Notes: generated from the sequence alone by a model not told the origin. Counted from the first letter of the stretch, positions 1 to 8,378 are shown. The stretch: DNA of 64,000 bases from Arsenicitalea aurantiaca (GCF_003994485.1 NZ_RZNJ01000006.1:100107-164106); one strand, 5' to 3'. Translations and numbers: made by a program.

Positions 1-848
1 CGCGCCTGCCCAAGGCCATTCGCACGTCCGCGCCCGCCATGGCGACGCCCCCGAGCGCGCGGATCGTGATGCTCGGGGGCTGCGCGCAGACGGTTTTGAA
101 GCCAGCGATCAACGCGGCGACCGATCGGCTGCTGGCGCGGCTCGGGGTCGAGGTGGTGGCGGCGCCCGGCGAGGGCTGTTGCGGGGCGCTCGTCCACCAT
201 ATGGGCGACGAGGCGGGGAGCCACCGCTTCGCCCGCGCCAATATCGATGCCTGGACCAGGGTGATCGAGGCGGACGGGCTTGACGCGATCATCATCACCG
301 CATCGGGATGCGGGACGACGATCAAGGATTACGGCTTCATGTTCCGCAACGACCCCGCCTATGCCGAAAAGGCGGCGCGGGTGTCGGCACTGGCCATGGA
401 CATCACCGAATTCCTCGCCACCCGCGCCATCGCGCCCACGATCGCGACCGGGCAGGTGGTAGCCTATCACTCGGCCTGCTCGATGCAGCATGGCCAGCAG
501 ATCAAGGACCAGCCCAAGACGCTGCTGAAGGCGGCGGGGTTTGTGGTCAAGGACGTGCCCGAGGGCCATATCTGCTGCGGATCGGCAGGCACCTACAACA
601 TTCTGCAGCCCGAAATCGCCGGCCAGTTGCGGGCGCGCAAGGTGGCCAATATCGAGCGGGTGCGGCCGGAGATCATCGCCACGGGCAATATCGGGTGCAT
701 GACGCAGATCGGGCTCGCGACCGGCATCCCCATCGTCCACACCATCGAACTGCTCGACTGGGCGACGGGCGGGCCGATGCCGGCCGAGCTCGAGGGGCGC
801 ATCGGGTCGGACGGGAAAGACGCCACCGCGCCGGTCGCGGCGCAATAG
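1..848 (+). CDS. glcF: Glycolate oxidase iron-sulfur subunit GlcF, 3' part (cut by window start)
   Basis: The reading frame is open from base 3 and runs into the window without a start, so this is the C-terminal part of a longer protein; full GlcF is a little over 400 residues and begins with two 4Fe-4S ferredoxin motifs, which must lie upstream. What is visible are the two cysteine-rich CCG domains of the GlcF/heterodisulfide reductase family, with GCCGALVHH early and ICCGSAGTYN later, plus the conserved GNIGCM near the end. GlcF passes electrons from the flavin subunits (GlcD/GlcE) to the quinone pool when glycolate is oxidised to glyoxylate. The next gene, 16 nt downstream, is a glyoxylate-route-type reductase, which fits. 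LutA-like lactate oxidase subunits share the CCG domains but are shorter overall. Confidence 0.88.
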   Translation, partial: RLPKAIRTSAPAMATPPSARIVMLGGCAQTVLKPAINAATDRLLARLGVEVVAAPGEGCCGALVHHMGDEAGSHRFARANIDAWTRVIEADGLDAIIITASGCGTTIKDYGFMFRNDPAYAEKAARVSALAMDITEFLATRAIAPTIATGQVVAYHSACSMQHGQQIKDQPKTLLKAAGFVVKDVPEGHICCGSAGTYNILQPEIAGQLRARKVANIERVRPEIIATGNIGCMTQIGLATGIPIVHTIELLDWATGGPMPAELEGRIGSDGKDATAPVAAQ

Positions 849-864
849 CACAAAGGAGGCCGCA

Positions 865-1734
865 ATGGCACGGACCGCATTCATCGGGCTCGGGGTAATG
901 GGCTTTCCCATGGCGCGCCACCTGCTGGCCAAGGGGCATGAGGTGACGGTCTACAACCGCACCGGGACGAAGGCAGAAGCGTTTGTTGCCGAGCATGGCG
1001 GCAGGAGCGCGCCGACGCCGCGCGCGGCCGCGAAGGGCAATGAATTCGTCTTCTGCTGCGTCGGCAATGACGAGGATCTCCGCTCGGTGACCCTCGGGGC
1101 GGACGGCGCTTTTGGGGGGATGGACGCGGGCGCGGTCTTTGCCGACCACACCACCGCCTCGGCGGATATCGCGCGCGAACTCGGCGCCGCTGCCGAAGCG
1201 GCCGGGTTCGGCTTTCTCGACGCGCCGGTCTCGGGCGGACAGGCGGGCGCCGAGAATGGCGTGCTCACCGTGATGGCGGGGGGCGAGGCAGACGTCTTTG
1301 CGCGCGCCCGGGCGGTGATGGAGGCCTATGGCCGCTCGGTCAGCCTGATCGGGCCGACCGGTTCGGGGCAGCTGGCCAAGATGATGAACCAGATCTGCAT
1401 TGCCGGAGTGGTCGAGGGGCTCGCCGAGGCCATTCATTTCGGCAAGCGTTCGGGGCTCGACATCGAAAAGGTGATCGGGGCGATCTCGGGCGGGGCAGCG
1501 CAGAGCTGGCAGATGGAAAACCGCTGGAAGGCGATGGACGAAGGCGCGTTCGACTTCGGCTTTGCGGTCGACTGGATGCGCAAGGATCTCGACATCTGCC
1601 TTGCCGAAGCACGCCGCAATGGCGCGAAACTGCCGCTGACCGCGCTCGTCGACCAGTTCTACGCCGAGGTGCAGAGCCTTGGTGGCAAGCGCTGGGACAC
1701 TGCGAGCCTGATCGCCCGGCTCGAGCGCGACTGA
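865..1734 (+). CDS. NAD(P)-dependent 3-hydroxyisobutyrate dehydrogenase family reductase (GarR/GlxR-like)
   Basis: A 289-residue beta-hydroxyacid dehydrogenase. The N-terminus has the Rossmann motif FIGLGVMGFPMARHL followed by VTVYNRT. Around residue 120 there is the substrate-binding DAPVSGGQAGAENG segment, and near residue 170 GSGQLAKMMNQ, which carries the family's catalytic lysine. AAAGGAGG lies just before the ATG. Family members reduce tartronate semialdehyde to glycerate or oxidise 3-hydroxyisobutyrate. Because it follows glcF directly, tartronate semialdehyde reductase in glycolate/glyoxylate use is a reasonable guess, but the sequence does not separate the two specificities. Confidence 0.85.
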   Translation: MARTAFIGLGVMGFPMARHLLAKGHEVTVYNRTGTKAEAFVAEHGGRSAPTPRAAAKGNEFVFCCVGNDEDLRSVTLGADGAFGGMDAGAVFADHTTASADIARELGAAAEAAGFGFLDAPVSGGQAGAENGVLTVMAGGEADVFARARAVMEAYGRSVSLIGPTGSGQLAKMMNQICIAGVVEGLAEAIHFGKRSGLDIEKVIGAISGGAAQSWQMENRWKAMDEGAFDFGFAVDWMRKDLDICLAEARRNGAKLPLTALVDQFYAEVQSLGGKRWDTASLIARLERD

Positions 1735-1825
1735 GCCCAAAGCACGGCCATTTACAGCTGATTAGGCGTTCTTGCCTAAGGTGGTCCCGATCGCGCCAGA
1801 AGGCGGCGGCCTCGGGGGTACCAGA

Positions 1826-2596
1826 ATGGACATCGCAACGATTGTCGGCCTGATCGTAGGGGCCGCGGTGATCAGCTTTGCGATCTATCTGGGCGGCTCG
1901 TTCATGGCGTTCGTGGACGCCCCTTCGATTCTGATCGTGATCGGGGGCGGGTTCGCCGCGACGCTGATCCGCTTCCCGATGATGGGGATCGCCGGGGCGC
2001 TGGTGACCGGGGCGCGCGAAGCCTTCATCCACAAGAAGCGCGAGCCGCGCGAACTCATCAACACCCTTGCCCAGATGAGCGAGACGGTGCGCCGCTCCGG
2101 CCCGCTCGGTCTCGAAGAGGTCGAGATCGACGAGCCCAACCTCAAGAAGGGCGCCCAGTTCATCGCCGATGGCTATGAGGGCGGGTTCATCCGCGAATCC
2201 ATGGAGCTGGCACGCGACCAGTACCTGACCCGGCTTTCTGAAGGGCAGCGCGTCTTCAAGTCGCTCGGGGACGCCGCGCCCGCCTTCGGGATGATCGGCA
2301 CGCTGGTGGGGCTCGTGCAGATGCTGGGCAATATGGAGGATCCCTCCAAGATCGGCCCGGCCATGGCCGTGGCGCTCCTGACGACGCTTTATGGCGCGGT
2401 GATCGCCAACCTCGTCTGCCTGCCCATGGCCGACAAGCTTTCGGCCAAGCTCGACGTGGAGGAGATCAACCAGACGCTGATCATCGACGGCGTGCTGGCC
2501 GTGCGCGAGGGGCTGAGCCCGACGCTGATCCGCGAAAAGCTCGTCGCCTATCTGCCGGAGAACCAGGACAAGCCGCTCGAGGCGGCGGCTGCCTGA
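1826..2596 (+). CDS. Flagellar motor stator protein, PomA/MotA family (PomA-like)
   Basis: A 256-residue inner-membrane stator subunit with four predicted membrane segments. The start at MDIATIVGL was chosen over an in-frame upstream ATG at 1772 because it matches the family N-terminus. The sequence resembles Vibrio PomA more than E. coli MotA: MDIATIVGL opening, FVDAPSILIVIGGG in the second helix, GDAAPAFGMIGTLVGLV in the third and MAVALLTTLYGA in the fourth. The cytoplasmic loop between helices 2 and 3 carries the charged residues that contact the rotor. It shares one base with the next gene (TGATG), so the two are co-translated. No other flagellar gene is visible, so this is an orphan stator locus, possibly sodium-driven. 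Confidence 0.87.
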   Translation: MDIATIVGLIVGAAVISFAIYLGGSFMAFVDAPSILIVIGGGFAATLIRFPMMGIAGALVTGAREAFIHKKREPRELINTLAQMSETVRRSGPLGLEEVEIDEPNLKKGAQFIADGYEGGFIRESMELARDQYLTRLSEGQRVFKSLGDAAPAFGMIGTLVGLVQMLGNMEDPSKIGPAMAVALLTTLYGAVIANLVCLPMADKLSAKLDVEEINQTLIIDGVLAVREGLSPTLIREKLVAYLPENQDKPLEAAAA

Positions 2597-3447
2597 TGGC
2601 CCGCAAGAAAGCCAAGGCCGCGGGCGTGCCGGAATGGCTCGTCACCTTTGCGGACCTGATGTCGATCCTCGTCTGCTTTTTCGTGCTCATCATCTCGTTC
2701 TCGATACCCGACGAGGAGCGCCTGCAGGTGGTGGCCGGCTCGATGCGCGACGCCTTCGGCATGGTGGACTGGGCACGCCGGGCCGGCGTGATCGAGCGCG
2801 AGGGCAACCCCAACCGGGAGCACATGCGCATATTGAGCCCCGAGGAGACCCGGGAAAGCCTCGACATCGCGACCGAGCCGCATGACGCCGACGAGCAGCG
2901 GGCGAACCTGCCCAACACGGCCGCGGGCCTCCATTCGGAGACCGAGCAGAGCCGGCAGTTCGCGCTGGCGGCGGCAAGCATCAGGCAGGCCTGGCAGCAG
3001 ATGCCGGACGTGACGCGGATCGCGGACAATCTGCTGGTCGAGGAAACACCCGAAGGCCTCGCCATCCGCATCATGGACCAGCAGGGCCGGCCGATGTTCG
3101 CCGAAGGCGCCAAATACCCCTTCGAGGCGACGCGCCGGGCGATCGCGGCGCTCGCGCCCATTCTCGCGCGCCTGCCCAACCCGGTCGTCATCACCGGTCA
3201 TGTGGCCGCGGGCGCGGTCTATCCCGACCCGCGCTATGATGGCTGGCACCTGACCGCTGACCGCGCCAATGTGGTGCGCGGCATTCTCGAGGAATTCGGG
3301 CTTCCGGGCGGGCGCATCCATTCGGTGGTGGGCCGCGGGACCGGGCAGCCGCTCTTTGCCAACGACCCCTACATGTCGGCGAACCAGCGGGTCGAGATCC
3401 TGCTGCGCCACGAAGCGCCGCCCGTTCCCGCCGATCTCAGGCCGTGA
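2596..3447 (+). CDS. Flagellar motor stator protein, PomB/MotB family with OmpA-like C-terminus
   Basis: A 283-residue partner of the preceding PomA-like protein. A short cytoplasmic N-terminus is followed by one transmembrane helix with TFADLMSILVCFFVLI; the aspartate in it is the ion-binding residue of MotB/PomB, and the cysteine a few residues on is at the place seen in PomB. The C-terminal half (about residues 140-275) is an OmpA-like peptidoglycan-binding domain, with a GHVAAGA strand and TADRANVVRGIL before NQRVEILL. The spacing TGATG couples it to the upstream gene. The helix sequence suggests a sodium-type stator, which is inference; a proton-driven stator of related sequence is possible. 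Confidence 0.86.
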   Translation: MARKKAKAAGVPEWLVTFADLMSILVCFFVLIISFSIPDEERLQVVAGSMRDAFGMVDWARRAGVIEREGNPNREHMRILSPEETRESLDIATEPHDADEQRANLPNTAAGLHSETEQSRQFALAAASIRQAWQQMPDVTRIADNLLVEETPEGLAIRIMDQQGRPMFAEGAKYPFEATRRAIAALAPILARLPNPVVITGHVAAGAVYPDPRYDGWHLTADRANVVRGILEEFGLPGGRIHSVVGRGTGQPLFANDPYMSANQRVEILLRHEAPPVPADLRP

Positions 3448-3453
3448 GGGCGC

Positions 3454-3876
3454 TCAGACGAGGCGCTTGCCATCTTTATCGATCACGACCTCGCCATCTT
3501 CCTTGGTGAAGGGGCCGATATCGGGATTGGGGAGAATGTCGAGCACCAGTTCGGAGGGCCGGCACTGGCGCACGCCCTTTTCGGTGACGACGAAGGGGCG
3601 GTTGATGAGGATCGGGTGGGCGAGCATGGCCTCGATCAGCGCCGCATCGGACAGAGCGGGGTCATCGAGCCCCAGTTCGGCATAGACCGGTTCCTTGGTC
3701 CGCATCGCCTCGCGCACGGTGAGACCGGAGCGCGCGATGAGATCGCGGAGGGTTTCGCGTGTCGGCGGGGTTTCGAGATAGGGCACGATCTCGGGCTCGA
3801 CGCCGGACTGGCGGATCATGGCGAGGGTGTTGCGCGAGGTGCCGCAGAGGGGGTTGTGGTAGATGGTGATGGTCAT
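3454..3876 (-). CDS. arsC: Arsenate reductase, glutaredoxin-dependent ArsC
   Basis: A 140-residue protein closely matching plasmid R773/E. coli ArsC. The N-terminus [16 protein letters not shown] carries the catalytic cysteine, followed by [15 protein letters not shown], then [15 protein letters not shown] and CRPSE, which include the family's arsenate-binding arginines. It reduces arsenate to arsenite with glutathione and glutaredoxin. It is the last gene of the ars operon: its ATG overlaps the stop of the efflux gene (ATGA). This is the second arsenate reductase in the operon; the other is of the low-molecular-weight phosphatase type. Confidence 0.95.
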   Translation of the reverse strand: MTITIYHNPLCGTSRNTLAMIRQSGVEPEIVPYLETPPTRETLRDLIARSGLTVREAMRTKEPVYAELGLDDPALSDAALIEAMLAHPILINRPFVVTEKGVRQCRPSELVLDILPNPDIGPFTKEDGEVVIDKDGKRLV

Positions 3877-4943
3877 TGCGGGTTTGCCTCGAAATGGTGC
3901 TGGGTTCGGTTGGCGAAGGCGACGAGCGAGAGCATGACGGGCACCTCGACGAGAACCCCGACCACGGTGGCGAGGGCGGCGCCGGAATTGAGCCCGAAGA
4001 GCGAAATGGCGACCGCGACCGAAAGCTCGAAGAAATTCGAGGTGCCGATGAGCGCGCAAGGGGCGGCGACGTTGAAGGGCACCTTCCACTTCCAGGCGGC
4101 GAAATAGGTGAGCCCGAATATGCCGTAGGACTGGATGAGTAGCGGGATGGCGATCAGCAGGATGACCAGCGGATTGGCGAGGATGGTCTCGCCCTGGAAC
4201 CCGAAGAGCAGGACCACCGTGGCAAGCAGGCCCAGCACCGAGGCGGGCTTGATGCGGGCGGTGAAGGCGGCGATCCGGCCGGTATCGGGGTTGCCGCGCA
4301 GCAGGATGGCGCGGGTCGCGATGCCGGCAAGGAGCGGGACGACCACATAGAGCCCGACCGAGAGCAGGAGCGTCTCCCATGGGATTGTGAACTCGGTGAG
4401 CCCGAGCAACAGGGCGACGATGGGGGCGAAGGCCACCACCATGATGGCATCGTTCACCGAGACCTGGACGAGGGTGTAGTTCGGATCGCCGCGCGTCAGC
4501 TGGGACCAGACGAAGACCATGGCGGTGCAGGGGGCAGCGCCGAGGAGGATGAGGCCGGCGATATACTGCTGGGCATCGGCAGGCTCGATCAGCGGGGCGA
4601 AGACGATGTTGAAGAAGAAGACCGCGAGCAGCGCCATGGTGAAGGGCTTGATCAGCCAGTTGACCACGAGCGTCAGCACCAGCCCCTTGGGCTGGCGACC
4701 GACCTGTCCGATGGCGGAGAAATCGACCGCCACCATCATCGGATAGACCATCGCCCAGATCAGAAGCGCGACGACGAAGTTGACCGAGGCGTGTTCGAGC
4801 CCGGCAAGGCCGGCAAAGAACCCCGGCAAGAGATTGCCGAGCACGATGCCGGCAAGGATGCAGAGCGCCACCCACACCGAGAGCCATTTTTCAAAGAGGC
4901 CAATGCCGGCGGGCGCGCGCAGGGTCGGGGATGGGGAGGTCAA
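3873..4943 (-). CDS. acr3: Arsenite efflux transporter, ACR3 family
   Basis: A 356-residue membrane protein of the ACR3/ArsB-2 bile-acid-transporter superfamily with about ten hydrophobic segments. [20 protein letters not shown] opens the first helix, and the fourth helix region has [17 protein letters not shown] with the conserved cysteine. It exports arsenite. The start is placed at a TTG that overlaps the stop of the upstream reductase (TTGA), because no ATG or GTG in frame gives a sensible N-terminus between the two genes and the length then matches the family. It sits between two arsenate reductase genes in one operon. Confidence 0.93.
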   Translation of the reverse strand: MTSPSPTLRAPAGIGLFEKWLSVWVALCILAGIVLGNLLPGFFAGLAGLEHASVNFVVALLIWAMVYPMMVAVDFSAIGQVGRQPKGLVLTLVVNWLIKPFTMALLAVFFFNIVFAPLIEPADAQQYIAGLILLGAAPCTAMVFVWSQLTRGDPNYTLVQVSVNDAIMVVAFAPIVALLLGLTEFTIPWETLLLSVGLYVVVPLLAGIATRAILLRGNPDTGRIAAFTARIKPASVLGLLATVVLLFGFQGETILANPLVILLIAIPLLIQSYGIFGLTYFAAWKWKVPFNVAAPCALIGTSNFFELSVAVAISLFGLNSGAALATVVGVLVEVPVMLSLVAFANRTQHHFEANPQ

Positions 4944-5449
4944 GCGGAATGGTCCGATGTGTGGCCGATGGCGTCGAGCTCGGACTTCAGCGCGAGGCGG
5001 TCGAGGCTGGAAATGGGCAGGTTGAGCAGGAGCGAGATGCGATTGCCCAGCATGCGGGCGGCTTCGGCGAAGGCGTAGCGGCGCTCGGCCTCGGTGCCGG
5101 TGGCGGCAGCCGAATCGGGGACGCCCCAATGGGCGGTCATGGGATGGCCGGGCCAGATCGGGCAGGCTTCGCTCGCGGCGGCATCGCAGACGGTGAAGAT
5201 GAAATCGAACCGCGGCGCATCGGGGCCGGCGAATTCATCCCATCTCTTGGAGCGGGCAAAGCCGGTATCGATGCCCAGACTGCCGAGCAGTTCGAGAGCA
5301 TAAGGGTGAACCTCGCCCTTGGGGTGGCTGCCGGCGGAGCGGGCGATGAAGCGCCCCTCGCCGTCTCGGTTCAGCAGGCCTTCGGCGATGATGGACCGGG
5401 CCGAATTGCCGGTGCACAGGAACAGGACGGAATAGGGCGTGTCACGCAC
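4940..5449 (-). CDS. arsC: Arsenate reductase, low-molecular-weight phosphatase (thioredoxin-linked) type
   Basis: A 169-residue protein of the low-molecular-weight tyrosine phosphatase fold. [19 protein letters not shown] holds the P-loop with the nucleophilic cysteine, and [16 protein letters not shown] holds the two further cysteines that relay the disulfide in Staphylococcus aureus ArsC. It reduces arsenate to arsenite, probably with thioredoxin. The start is a GTG at 5449, overlapping the arsR stop by 8 nt, because the conserved N-terminus begins only a few residues later. It is the first enzyme gene of arsR-arsC-acr3-arsC. Confidence 0.93.
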   Translation of the reverse strand: MRDTPYSVLFLCTGNSARSIIAEGLLNRDGEGRFIARSAGSHPKGEVHPYALELLGSLGIDTGFARSKRWDEFAGPDAPRFDFIFTVCDAAASEACPIWPGHPMTAHWGVPDSAAATGTEAERRYAFAEAARMLGNRISLLLNLPISSLDRLALKSELDAIGHTSDHSA

Positions 5450-5798
5450 AGCAGGCCTCGGGCTCTGGTTGCAGGCATTGCAGATTGGCAAGAAGGGGCG
5501 CGCAGACTTCGGCACGGCCGCCGCAGCAATCCTCGAGGAGGAAGGCGACGAGGGCGCCCGCGGTCGCGTAGCTCGCGCAATAGCGGATGACCCGTCCCTC
5601 GCGGGTCGCGGTGACGAGGCCGGCGCGCGCAAGAGCGGAAAGATGGGTGGAGACGGTGTTCTGCCGGCCCTCGACCGCATCGGCGATGGCGCCTGCAGGC
5701 ATGCCCCCGGGCCCGGCCGCGACGAGCCGGCGGAAGATGGCGAGGCGGGTCGGCTGGGCGAGCGCGTCGAGCGCGAGGAGAGCGTTTTCTGTATCCAT
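5442..5798 (-). CDS. arsR: ArsR-family metalloregulatory repressor
   Basis: A 118-residue winged-helix repressor. The recognition region is MPAGAIADAVEGRQNTVSTHLSALARAGLV and the wing ATREGRVIRYCAS. It lacks the classic CVC metal box in the recognition helix. Instead it has a cysteine pair plus a third cysteine near the C-terminus (EDCCGGRAEVC) and ends in CCA, resembling the Acidithiobacillus ferrooxidans ArsR subtype whose arsenite site is C-terminal. It would repress its own operon until arsenite binds. The start at MDTENALLAL is preferred over an upstream ATG at 5843 because that extension would cover the probable operator. Confidence 0.93.
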   Translation of the reverse strand: MDTENALLALDALAQPTRLAIFRRLVAAGPGGMPAGAIADAVEGRQNTVSTHLSALARAGLVTATREGRVIRYCASYATAGALVAFLLEDCCGGRAEVCAPLLANLQCLQPEPEACCA

Positions 5799-5822
5799 AT
5801 ATCTGGAAATATCGATATGTAG
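5796..5822. promoter_or_regulatory. Putative ArsR operator at the start of the ars operon
   Basis: AT-rich imperfect inverted repeat reading CATATATC, eight bases, then CGATATG, overlapping the arsR start codon. ArsR-family operators commonly carry ATA-rich dyads of this kind close to the start of arsR. The surrounding DNA is strongly GC-rich, which makes the block stand out. Binding is inferred, not shown. Confidence 0.5.
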
Positions 5823-5934
5823 TGCGCCCGTCAAGCCGTTCACAAGAGGGTCGATGACGGCAACTTTCCCCGCGCGGGCACGTTGGTCGGTCTTGATTCA
5901 ACAAGGGAAGCGGGCATACCCGCACAGGTGAACC

Positions 5935-6309
5935 ATGCGCATTCTGCACGCCTTTTCCATTCTCGCACTTCTGACGACCCCCGCCCTCGCCCAGGAGGCG
6001 ACGCCCGAGGGGACGTGGCGCGACAGCTATGGCACGACGCTCCAGCTCTCGCTTTGCGGCGACGGCACGCAATTGTGCGCCACGCTGGTCGACGTCCACG
6101 GGGATTCGCGGACCGAGGAAAACCTCGCCTATGTGAACCAGCAGATCATGCAGGCGGAGATGACCGCGCCAAATCAGTGGAGTGGCACGGTGATCTTCGA
6201 TGGCAGCGAAGCCGCGAGCACGGCGACGCTGGTGGCGGCCGATACGCTCGAGATCCAGGGCTGCCGCGCGGCCATCCTCTGCCAGACCCTCTCTTTCACC
6301 AGGATCTGA
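5935..6309 (+). CDS. Small secreted protein, DUF2147-like
   Basis: A 124-residue protein with a clear signal peptide (about 20 residues, ending ALAQ) and an AGGTGA ribosome site before the ATG. The mature part begins GTWRDSYGTTLQLSLC and then LCATLVDV, the pattern of DUF2147 (periplasmic lipocalin-like small domain), and has four cysteines that could form two disulfides. Function is unknown. It is a single-gene unit divergent from the ars operon and followed by a terminator. Confidence 0.7.
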   Translation: MRILHAFSILALLTTPALAQEATPEGTWRDSYGTTLQLSLCGDGTQLCATLVDVHGDSRTEENLAYVNQQIMQAEMTAPNQWSGTVIFDGSEAASTATLVAADTLEIQGCRAAILCQTLSFTRI

Positions 6310-6322
6310 GAGAGAGCCTATC

Positions 6323-6354
6323 GAGGGCGGGCGCCGAGCCTGCCCTCTTCTTTT
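6323..6354 (+). terminator. Intrinsic terminator after the DUF2147-like gene
   Basis: GAGGGCGGGC, a five-base loop and GCCTGCCCTC form a ten-pair stem with one G-T pair, followed by TTCTTTT. It lies 14 nt after the stop codon, so it most likely ends that transcript. Confidence 0.8.
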
Positions 6355-6444
6355 GCATAAAGTCCGGGCATTTAATGCATTTGCCTGCCGATTGGGTCAT
6401 TCCCTAATGTGCCGCAGCCGTTTCGGCCAATGAAGGGAAATCCA

Positions 6445-7014
6445 ATGAGACTTTCGATCGCCCTCGCAGCACTGATGCTCGCGACCCCTGCCCTCGCCCA
6501 GGACCTGCCGCTCCTCAATCAGATCGAGATGTTCGAGGCCGCCAAGGGCGACGGGCTGACGGGCGTTGCGCGCAAGACGCTGCCGGTCGATGCCCGGCCG
6601 GCGGTCGAGGGTGAGATCGTCGTCAGCATCATTCCAGGGGAAGGGGTTGAAACGCAGTCGCCGCCGGCGAGCGCGGGCGATTGGGTGGTGCGCAACCGAT
6701 GCTTCGAGAACGTCGAGGACAATCCCGAAATCCTCGTCCGCGCTGCCCGCTTCCCCGAGCGCTACGGCCCGGCTCAGTCCGAGCCCGACGATGGCGGCTA
6801 TAGCGAATTCCACCCCACTGGCGTCGAGATGGAATATTTCATCGTGACCGAAGAAACGGGCGAATTCCAGTTCACGGCGCCCTGGGGCGAGCCGATGGTC
6901 GCGCGGCCCGGCGACGCCATCGTGCAGATCCCCAATGATCCGGACGATACCTATCGCATCGCGCGGGTCGAGTTCGACTGCACCTATGAGGTGGTCGAGC
7001 CGGCCGCCGAGTAG
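6445..7014 (+). CDS. Secreted protein of unknown function
   Basis: A 189-residue protein with a signal peptide (MRLSIALAALMLATPALAQ). The start at 6445 follows a GAAGGGAAA ribosome site; an in-frame ATG further upstream would spoil the signal peptide. The mature protein is acidic, has two cysteines (NRCFEN and DCTYEV) and a segment EYFIVTEETGEFQFTAPWGE followed by PGDAIVQIPNDPDD that looks like a small beta-rich domain. I do not recognise the family. It stands alone between two terminators. Confidence 0.72.
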   Translation: MRLSIALAALMLATPALAQDLPLLNQIEMFEAAKGDGLTGVARKTLPVDARPAVEGEIVVSIIPGEGVETQSPPASAGDWVVRNRCFENVEDNPEILVRAARFPERYGPAQSEPDDGGYSEFHPTGVEMEYFIVTEETGEFQFTAPWGEPMVARPGDAIVQIPNDPDDTYRIARVEFDCTYEVVEPAAE

Positions 7015-7020
7015 GACAAT

Positions 7021-7055
7021 GCGCCGGCTCCACCAGGGGCCGGCGCTTTTCTTTT
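7021..7055 (+). terminator. Intrinsic terminator after the secreted-protein gene
   Basis: GCGCCGGC, a loop of about ten bases and GCCGGCGC form a perfect eight-pair stem followed by TTTTCTTTT. It lies between two convergent genes; the T-run marks it as a plus-strand terminator. Confidence 0.88.
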
Positions 7056-7059
7056 GTGG

Positions 7060-8304
7060 TCAGGCCTTGGCGAGCTTGGCCTGTTCGAGCGACCAGTATT
7101 CCATGTCGAAGAGGTCAGGCTCCGAAATCGGGGTGAAGCGGCCATAGGCTTCGGCGGCCGGCACGATGCGGGCGGTCTGTTCGGCGAGATCGGCCGCGAT
7201 GCGGGCGGCCTTGGCATTGGGCGCGATGCCGGCGAGCCCCATTCCTTCGATCAGGACGACGCGCGGCAGGGGATCGAGCATGATCTTCTTTTCGCTCGCG
7301 CGGGCCGCGTTGCGCTCGAAATAGGCCCTGTAGCGCTCGGCATATTCGTCGAGCCCGTGCGCGATGGTGGCGCGATCGGCATCGGGGGCAAGGATCAGAG
7401 GGAAGGGCTTGATGCGAATGACGTGATCGGGCGTCGCCGTGCCGCGATGGGCGATGTCGACGAGATCGGGGAGCGCGAGATAGGCGCGGATGGCCGGCGT
7501 GGAGCGGATATCGAAGGCGGTCCCGGCGCCGAAGGGGCCGTCACGTTCGGCGAGGATTTCGGCAAGCCGCGACAGGAGCCCATCGGGCGCTTCGGCATCG
7601 CTTGGTTCGGGCGGCGGCAAAGCGGCGCCATGGGCCTCGAGTTCGGCCTCGGCGATCGAAACGAAGGTGATCATGCGCTCATAGGCGGTGCGTGCATCGG
7701 GGCCGAAGGTGAAGAGCCCGTGATTTTCGAGCCAGAGCCCCTCGGCATCGGGGTTTTCGGCCTGGATGCGCCCGCCTTCGATGGAGAGATCGAAACCGGG
7801 CATGACATAGGGCACGAAGGCGAGCCGATCGCCATAGAGGGCGGCAACGCGCGCCGCCATGCCGGGCTGGTTGGCGAGCGCGAGGACGGCGCTCGAATGG
7901 CTGTGATCAACGAAGGCTTCGGGAATGAAGGCGTGGAGAAGCGCCTCGACCGAGGGGTTGGGCGCCTTGGGATCAACGAGCGCCGAGCGCAGGAGCGCGA
8001 CCATTTCGGGATCGGTGAGCTTCGTCCCCTCCCGAACCGGCAGCAGCGCCTCGAGCCGGACGGCGGGGAGGCCCGGGGCCTCGATGGTGTCGAGATCCCA
8101 GCCGCTGCCCTTGATGTGCATCAGCATGCCATCGGGGCCCGCGACCTTGACCGACGTATTGCCGCCCCCATGCATGACGAGGTCCGGATCCTGCCCGATG
8201 AGGCGGGAGGAATAGATGCGGTGGCCGAGATCGGGATGGTGCCCCTCCTCGCGCGCCCTCGCGGCAAAAGCCTCGGCTTCCTCGTTGCTCCAGCGGCTAT
8301 CCAT
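7060..8304 (-). CDS. Class II aldolase, free-standing version of the aldolase half of RhaD-type aldolase/dehydrogenase
   Basis: A 414-residue class II aldolase/adducin-domain protein. Visible motifs are MHGGGNTSVKV (phosphate-binding region), a FVDHSHSSAVLAL metal site with two histidines, and ENHGLFTFG with a further metal-ligand histidine. The length and the C-terminal EYWSLEQAKLAKA match the aldolase part of the roughly 690-residue bifunctional rhamnulose-1-phosphate aldolase/short-chain dehydrogenase, but the protein stops where the dehydrogenase domain would begin. AAGGA precedes the ATG. It lies downstream of lsrB, the place usually taken by lsrF, separated by a hairpin. A role in cleaving the phospho-AI-2 product is an inference; an unrelated sugar-phosphate aldolase is the alternative. 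Confidence 0.82.
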   Translation of the reverse strand: MDSRWSNEEAEAFAARAREEGHHPDLGHRIYSSRLIGQDPDLVMHGGGNTSVKVAGPDGMLMHIKGSGWDLDTIEAPGLPAVRLEALLPVREGTKLTDPEMVALLRSALVDPKAPNPSVEALLHAFIPEAFVDHSHSSAVLALANQPGMAARVAALYGDRLAFVPYVMPGFDLSIEGGRIQAENPDAEGLWLENHGLFTFGPDARTAYERMITFVSIAEAELEAHGAALPPPEPSDAEAPDGLLSRLAEILAERDGPFGAGTAFDIRSTPAIRAYLALPDLVDIAHRGTATPDHVIRIKPFPLILAPDADRATIAHGLDEYAERYRAYFERNAARASEKKIMLDPLPRVVLIEGMGLAGIAPNAKAARIAADLAEQTARIVPAAEAYGRFTPISEPDLFDMEYWSLEQAKLAKA

Positions 8305-8330
8305 CTTCGGGCATCCTTGGGTCAGATCAT

Positions 8331-8360
8331 GAAAAAGGGCCGCCTCGGAAGAGGCGGCCC
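8331..8360 (-). terminator. Strong stem-loop with U-run between lsrB and the aldolase gene
   Basis: Read on the minus strand: GGGCCGCCTC, loop TTCC, GAGGCGGCCC, then TTTTTC. The ten-pair stem and T-run make a good intrinsic terminator or attenuator just after the lsrB stop. The aldolase gene beyond it must be transcribed by read-through or from its own promoter. Confidence 0.87.
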
Positions 8361-8378
8361 GGAACGCGACGCTGTCGA

